Part shown: in pieces, positions 60,874 to 64,000 of the stretch
How positions within the stretch are numbered: the first letter of the stretch is position 1
How the letters are laid out: each line of letters begins with the position of its first letter
The notes under the pieces: model-generated
Seen by the model: the letters and a program-made list of their open reading frames with translations, nothing else
Told to the model about the DNA's origin: nothing
Database searches by the model: none
Origin: Tachypleus tridentatus
Lineage: Eukaryota > Arthropoda > Merostomata > Xiphosura > Limulidae
DNA length: 64,000 nt
NCBI RefSeq assembly: GCF_004210375.1
Contig: NC_134830.1
Coordinates: 3,410,001-3,474,000 of the forward strand
Reading direction: 5' to 3'
Made by a program: the position numbers and the translations under genes

Positions 60874-61145
60874 TTTCCTACAGCAAAATAGTTTACAATT
60901 GATAGAATACAAATCTGAACAATCACTTTTTCTATTTTTGCTTCTTTATGACTGAAATTTTCTCGCTCCTTAGATGGCGCTTCATCATAAACACTTTCCT
61001 TCGTACCAGTTAATACTTTAAGCAATTGGTGTTGTTTTTGCGAATCTTTTGATGCCATAAACTCGATCTCTCTCAAGTATCGGCATTCTCCCGACATTAT
61101 AAAATACATCATTTCTGGTGGCTCTGGTAGATCCCCTAAAATAAG
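60874..61145 (-). CDS. CNBD2-like gene, second cyclic-nucleotide-binding domain, middle part
   Basis: From acceptor GGCCACAG (61146-61147), phase 0, the exon continues K | L-I-L-G-D-L-P-E-P-P-E-M-M-Y-F-I-M-S-G-E-C-R then L-R-E-I-E-F-M. This is the 'D...YFI.sGeCrvvrei' strand pair of the domain, in the style of CNBD2. A ~45-residue charged insertion follows, then V-I-V-Q-I-C-I-L-S-I-V-N-Y-F-A-V-G. The latter equals the 'vqigxLxxGdyFGvGE' strand with the Gly-Glu not completed before the exon ends. The likely donor AAA|GTGAAA gives end 60874 in phase 2, but this border is uncertain because it does not fit the next recognisable segment. Confidence 0.72.
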
Positions 61146-61262
61146 CTGTGGCCAGACATCCGGGAATCTTAATTTTATAATCATAAATGGCACAATCATA
61201 TATAAAAACCAAACAAACTATAACCAAAATGCAATTATCTGTAGCACAAATTTTGAAGTTCG

Positions 61263-61400
61263 TTTGTTTTGAATTTCGCGCCAAAATACACGAGGGCCAT
61301 CTGTGCTAGCCGTCCTTAATATAGTAGAGTAAGTCAGACAGCTAGTCAGCACTACTCACCACCAGCTCTTGGGCTGTTCTTTTACCAACCATTAAAGGGA
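61263..61400 (-). mobile_element. SINE, family A, truncated
   Basis: 'tttgttttgaatttcgcgcc' through 'ccaccagctcttgggctgtt' and 'cttttaccaaccattaaagg', then it breaks off before the tRNA-like head. In the intron between the CNBD exons at 61.1 and 61.9 kb. Confidence 0.75.
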
Positions 61401-61808
61401 TTATATATATCAAGGTTGTAGTGTGGAAAACTGAAATAAGCCTAACAGCTATGTTTTATTAGAAGTAAAACCGTAACCGTTTATTTGCCACTTTGTAAAA
61501 AGTTTACACACAACACGAATATTTGATGTAACAAATAGCTTATACAAATAGTGTTCCGAACAGAATTGATCGAACGTGTCGTTGGTTGAGGATATGATAA
61601 AATATGGGGTGGTAAAACTTCTATCATTATAACTCTTTTAATTCATAAATATTCTTCAGGCACTAAGGGGGAAAATAATGCAGTGTTTAAAAATATAATA
61701 GGCCTAATAACTAATGTTTTATTACAAAAGTATTTAATATTATACTTTCTTAATAAAAGAGCAAAGGGAAAATGACACTAGCAAAAGTTACATGCAAGTA
61801 CATTCAAC

Positions 61809-61999
61809 CTTGTCTTTCTTGTAATTCTTGGTCTCAGATAAAGAAGCAATTTCGGCACTTTCCTCTTCGGTCCACTTCAAACCTTGGAGAAATGAAAGAG
61901 ATTCAAGTGCCCTCTTTCGAGCATTGTGTTCATTTTCCATTTTTCGTTTTAGCAAAATATTGAAATCTTCTTTCTCCAATCGTAACAATTCGGAATCAT
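61809..61999 (-). CDS. CNBD2-like gene, linker and start of second cyclic-nucleotide-binding domain
   Basis: The acceptor TTGTTTTAG is at 62000-62001 and the donor CAAG|GTTGAA at 61808. With one base from the previous exon the frame is D-D-S-E-L-L-R-L-E-K-E-D-F-N-I-L-L, the standard end of one cNMP-binding domain. A helical linker follows, then L-S-F-L-Q-G-L-K-W-T-E-E-E and ...E-T-K-N-Y-K-K-D-K, the start of a second domain ('F-L-x-x-L-x-x-W-s-x-x-E-L...Y-x-x-g'). Both exon borders agree in phase with their neighbours. The ATG-begun frame extending to 61788 overruns the donor. Confidence 0.8.
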
Positions 62000-62796
62000 C
62001 TAAAACAATGAAACCACTTGTGTTAATGTTAGAACATTAATAGTTTCATATTAGTTACGTTTTTAACTCTTCATTTTACGTACTTAGGTAGTTGAAAAGA
62101 TACTCAACACAAAAGTAGTTTTTCGTCCAAATAAATGAGCCGTGGTTCTAAAACAACGAGATTTACAAAGTGTTTTAACGACGAATAAAATACTTTCTAG
62201 AATAAAGTTAACTTACCAATGTGTTTAGGTTTTTAACACTAAAAGGTGGTCCAAAAATCACAGATTACAACAACCTAGTGATCACTTCCATATCGGTTCT
62301 GTTTAGATTTTCTACCTGGACAGTCACTGGTATTTACTGCTATTATTAACTTACCTTCAACCAACCTGGTGACACCGTATGTTCTATACTATAGTAATGA
62401 TAGGGTTTGTATGTAGGGTTTGTGAAACATGCTCAGATTTGGTTAATAAAATATATAACATGTCATGTCACACTAGCGTGACATTTAGACATTATTAAAT
62501 CAATTACTAACTTTTGGTAATGGTGTCACGAGGTATTAGTGGCGTTTCATACACGCACGTTCCGTATTGACGTCGCAGGCTGATGCTTTGAGTGTGTTTC
62601 ACACACGAGCCCTAAATTCAGTGCACTAAATCAGGAGAAATGTATTCAAACGTAATCTTAAAGGAACTCGAAACCGTACCGGACTTTTCTGAAACAACAG
62701 AATTTTGTGGAAAAATATTTTGTCTGAAACTTATACGAGCGCATTACAATTTTATAGGTAGCACATTTTTGAACAAAAATGTTTTAAAACTTTGTT

Positions 62797-62898
62797 TGTT
62801 TGTTTGGAATTAAACACAAAGCTACACGATGGGTTATCTGTGTTTTGCCAACCACAGATATCGAAACCCGGTTTTTAGCAGTGTGAGTCCACTAGGGG
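62797..62898 (-). mobile_element. SINE, family B
   Basis: 'ggaattaaacacaaagctac' + 'acgatgggttatctgtgttt' then 'gatatcgaaacccggttttt' (box B, reversed) and 'agcagtgtgagtccactagg' define this copy. Confidence 0.75.
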
Positions 62899-62899
62899 C

Positions 62900-62992
62900 G
62901 TTTCTAGAACGCAAAGATACATACTGGGCTATCTCTGCAATACTCACTAAGGGTATCGAAACCTCTTTTATACCGTTATAAGCACGCATGGC
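62900..62992 (-). mobile_element. SINE, family B, adjacent partial copy
   Basis: 'gaacgcaaagatacatactg' + 'ggctatctctgcaatactca' + 'ctaagggtatcgaaacctc' repeats the family-B body directly after the previous copy. Confidence 0.6.
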
Positions 62993-63395
62993 AACTGAGA
63001 AATGTCTCTTTTTTCCCCTTCAAAGAATGATTGATTGGAAACAATAAAGATTGACAAATAAGGTGATTTTTCACTAAATTGTGACACTGGCCAAAGTCAT
63101 ATTAGCACAGTTCGACGGAAAGTATTTACTTAGTTTTCGTTCGCACACTTATACAGCCATGACATGTTCTTTAAGTCATAGAACTGCGCTAAGTTTCACT
63201 GCTATAGCTGGATTTCTATAGTATAGCGTGTTTGTATTTATTGCTTTTGAACATAAATTTCATTTACTTAGTCATAAATAATACCCGAAGAAGACAAACT
63301 TATGTTCTGTTTAAAAAATTACTGTTCCCTGTATCAAATCATTTTAATTACGCTTATAAATCATTGTTTGTTATTTTAATGTTATTTATTTATTT

Positions 63396-63476
63396 TAAGC
63401 GCAAAGCTACACATCGTGTTCTCTGCCCACCGCGAAGAATCGAATCGCAGACTTTTTAGCTTTGTGAGTCTTACAC
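63396..63476 (-). mobile_element. SINE, family B, fragment
   Basis: 'aagcgcaaagctacacatcg' + 'tgttctctgcccaccgcgaa' + 'gaatcgaatcgcagactttt' + 'agctttgtgagtctta', a diverged family-B fragment. Confidence 0.65.
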
Positions 63477-63484
63477 AAAAGAAA

Positions 63485-63765
63485 AATGACAGAAATAAGT
63501 GCGTTGTAATACGTGTATCATTCATCTCTGTTTGTAATGTACAGAAATAAGTGCGTTGTAATGCGTGTATCATTCATCTCTGTTTGTAATATACAGAAAT
63601 AAGTGCATCTCTGTTGTAATACGTGTATCATTCATCTCTGTTTGTAATATACAGAAATAAGTGCGTTGTAATACGTGTATCATTCATCTCTGTTTGTAAT
63701 ATACAGAAATAAGTGCGTTGTAATACGTGTAACATTCATCTCTGTTTGTAATATACAATTTTAAA
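63485..63765. repeat. ~52-bp minisatellite, five copies
   Basis: Unit 'acagaaataagtgcgttgta' + 'atacgtgtatcattcatctc' + 'tgtttgtaatat'. One unit has a small internal duplication (tgcatctctgttg). It ends about 80 bp from the CNBD exon at 63848. Confidence 0.93.
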
Positions 63766-63847
63766 CAACTATTGTCCAGTTATAACCAGTATGTCGTCCA
63801 CCATAGTAAACAGGATAATTTACATAGTTTCTTTAGACATAACTCAC

Positions 63848-63952
63848 CCAGACACGTGACGGTGGAGATTCTAAGACCATTTTCCAGTAGTGCCACCTGG
63901 CTAAAGTAGCCTCCCTCGGATACTTCCCTGACGATGGTGTGAATTGTTTCTT
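63848..63952 (-). CDS. CNBD2-like gene, exon with first cyclic-nucleotide-binding core
   Basis: The acceptor CAACCCATAG follows a long pyrimidine tract and the donor is G|GTGAGTT at 63847. The exon reads E-E-T-I-H-T-I-V-R-E-V-S, then E-G-G-Y-F-S-Q-V-A-L-L-E-N-G, then L-R-I-S-T-V-T-C-L. This is the phosphate-binding cassette pattern G-x-x-F-G-E-x-A-L-L-x-x-x-x-R-x-A-T-V. The usual Gly-Glu is Ser-Gln here and the Arg is kept but followed by Ile, so cAMP/cGMP binding by this domain is doubtful. It ends in phase 1 and joins 61999. The upstream part of the domain and the start of the gene lie beyond the right edge. Confidence 0.75.
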
Positions 63953-64000
63953 CTATGGGTTGAAAGAAAAAGTATCTGATTAAATATTCTAAATCATAAT

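Noticed and set aside
61018-61284. Second minus-strand frame overlapping the CNBD exon
   Set aside because: It is out of phase with the domain-bearing frame and covers a SINE. It is a shadow.

Overview
This is an AT-rich animal nuclear window with no prokaryotic organisation. Coding is confined to short exons with GT-AG borders, separated by introns full of tandem repeats, tRNA-derived SINEs and decayed LINEs. The two SINE families (one starting near 'gaatttcgcgcaaagctac', one with the 'gggtatcgaaacccggttt' box B) and the LINE with an 'aaatcaaccaaccaacc' tail are ones I associate from memory with horseshoe crabs (Limulus/Tachypleus). A chelicerate source is therefore my best guess, not a proven one.

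Two genes can be reconstructed, both on the minus strand. (1) An AFF/lilliputian-family transcription-elongation scaffold gene runs from a start codon at 56069 leftward past 7487, at least 48.6 kb. I can place five exons: 56041-56069 (start codon, CpG-rich context), 49523-49640 and 47944-48546 (the N-terminal homology region, in phase), 21875-21992 (acidic serine-rich segment) and 7487-7689 (a W-x-L-x-x-F motif after the serine-rich exon, as in AFF proteins). The exons between 47.9 and 22 kb were not located, and the C-terminal exons lie off the left edge. (2) A gene with two tandem cyclic-nucleotide-binding domains, most like CNBD2, runs from beyond the right edge (first visible exon 63848-63952) through 61809-61999 and 60874-61145 to a stop at 58839. 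Splice phases agree across its first three visible exons; the segment just before the last exon is problematic.

Layout, left to right: a 72-bp-unit satellite (1-6440) and a 71-bp satellite (to 6818); an AFF exon near 7.6 kb; an 11-kb array of a 39-bp unit with nested higher-order structure (10.7-21.8 kb) ending about 100 bp from the next AFF exon; a foldback element; a 47-bp array (22.9-23.6 kb); a CpG-bearing single-copy island; a pogo/Tigger-like DNA-transposon relic (24.3-25.5 kb); a 4.8-kb array whose units carry CACGTG and TTAATTAA (25.9-30.7 kb); a 45-bp array (31.3-33.8 kb); a 75-bp array with TGACGTCA sites; a SINE; an 83-bp array; a decayed LINE fragment; a nearly complete but dead RNase H-bearing non-LTR LINE on the plus strand (37.7-43.44 kb); a 61-bp array (45.75-46.66 kb); the AFF N-terminal exons flanked by a pair of inverted repeats; a CR1/L2-like LINE relic (53.37-55.0 kb, minus); AFF exon 1; then the CNBD gene among small minisatellites and SINE pieces.

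In effect one regulatory gene has introns made largely of satellite DNA. The open frames inside the arrays are by-products of unit lengths divisible by three and are not annotated as genes.
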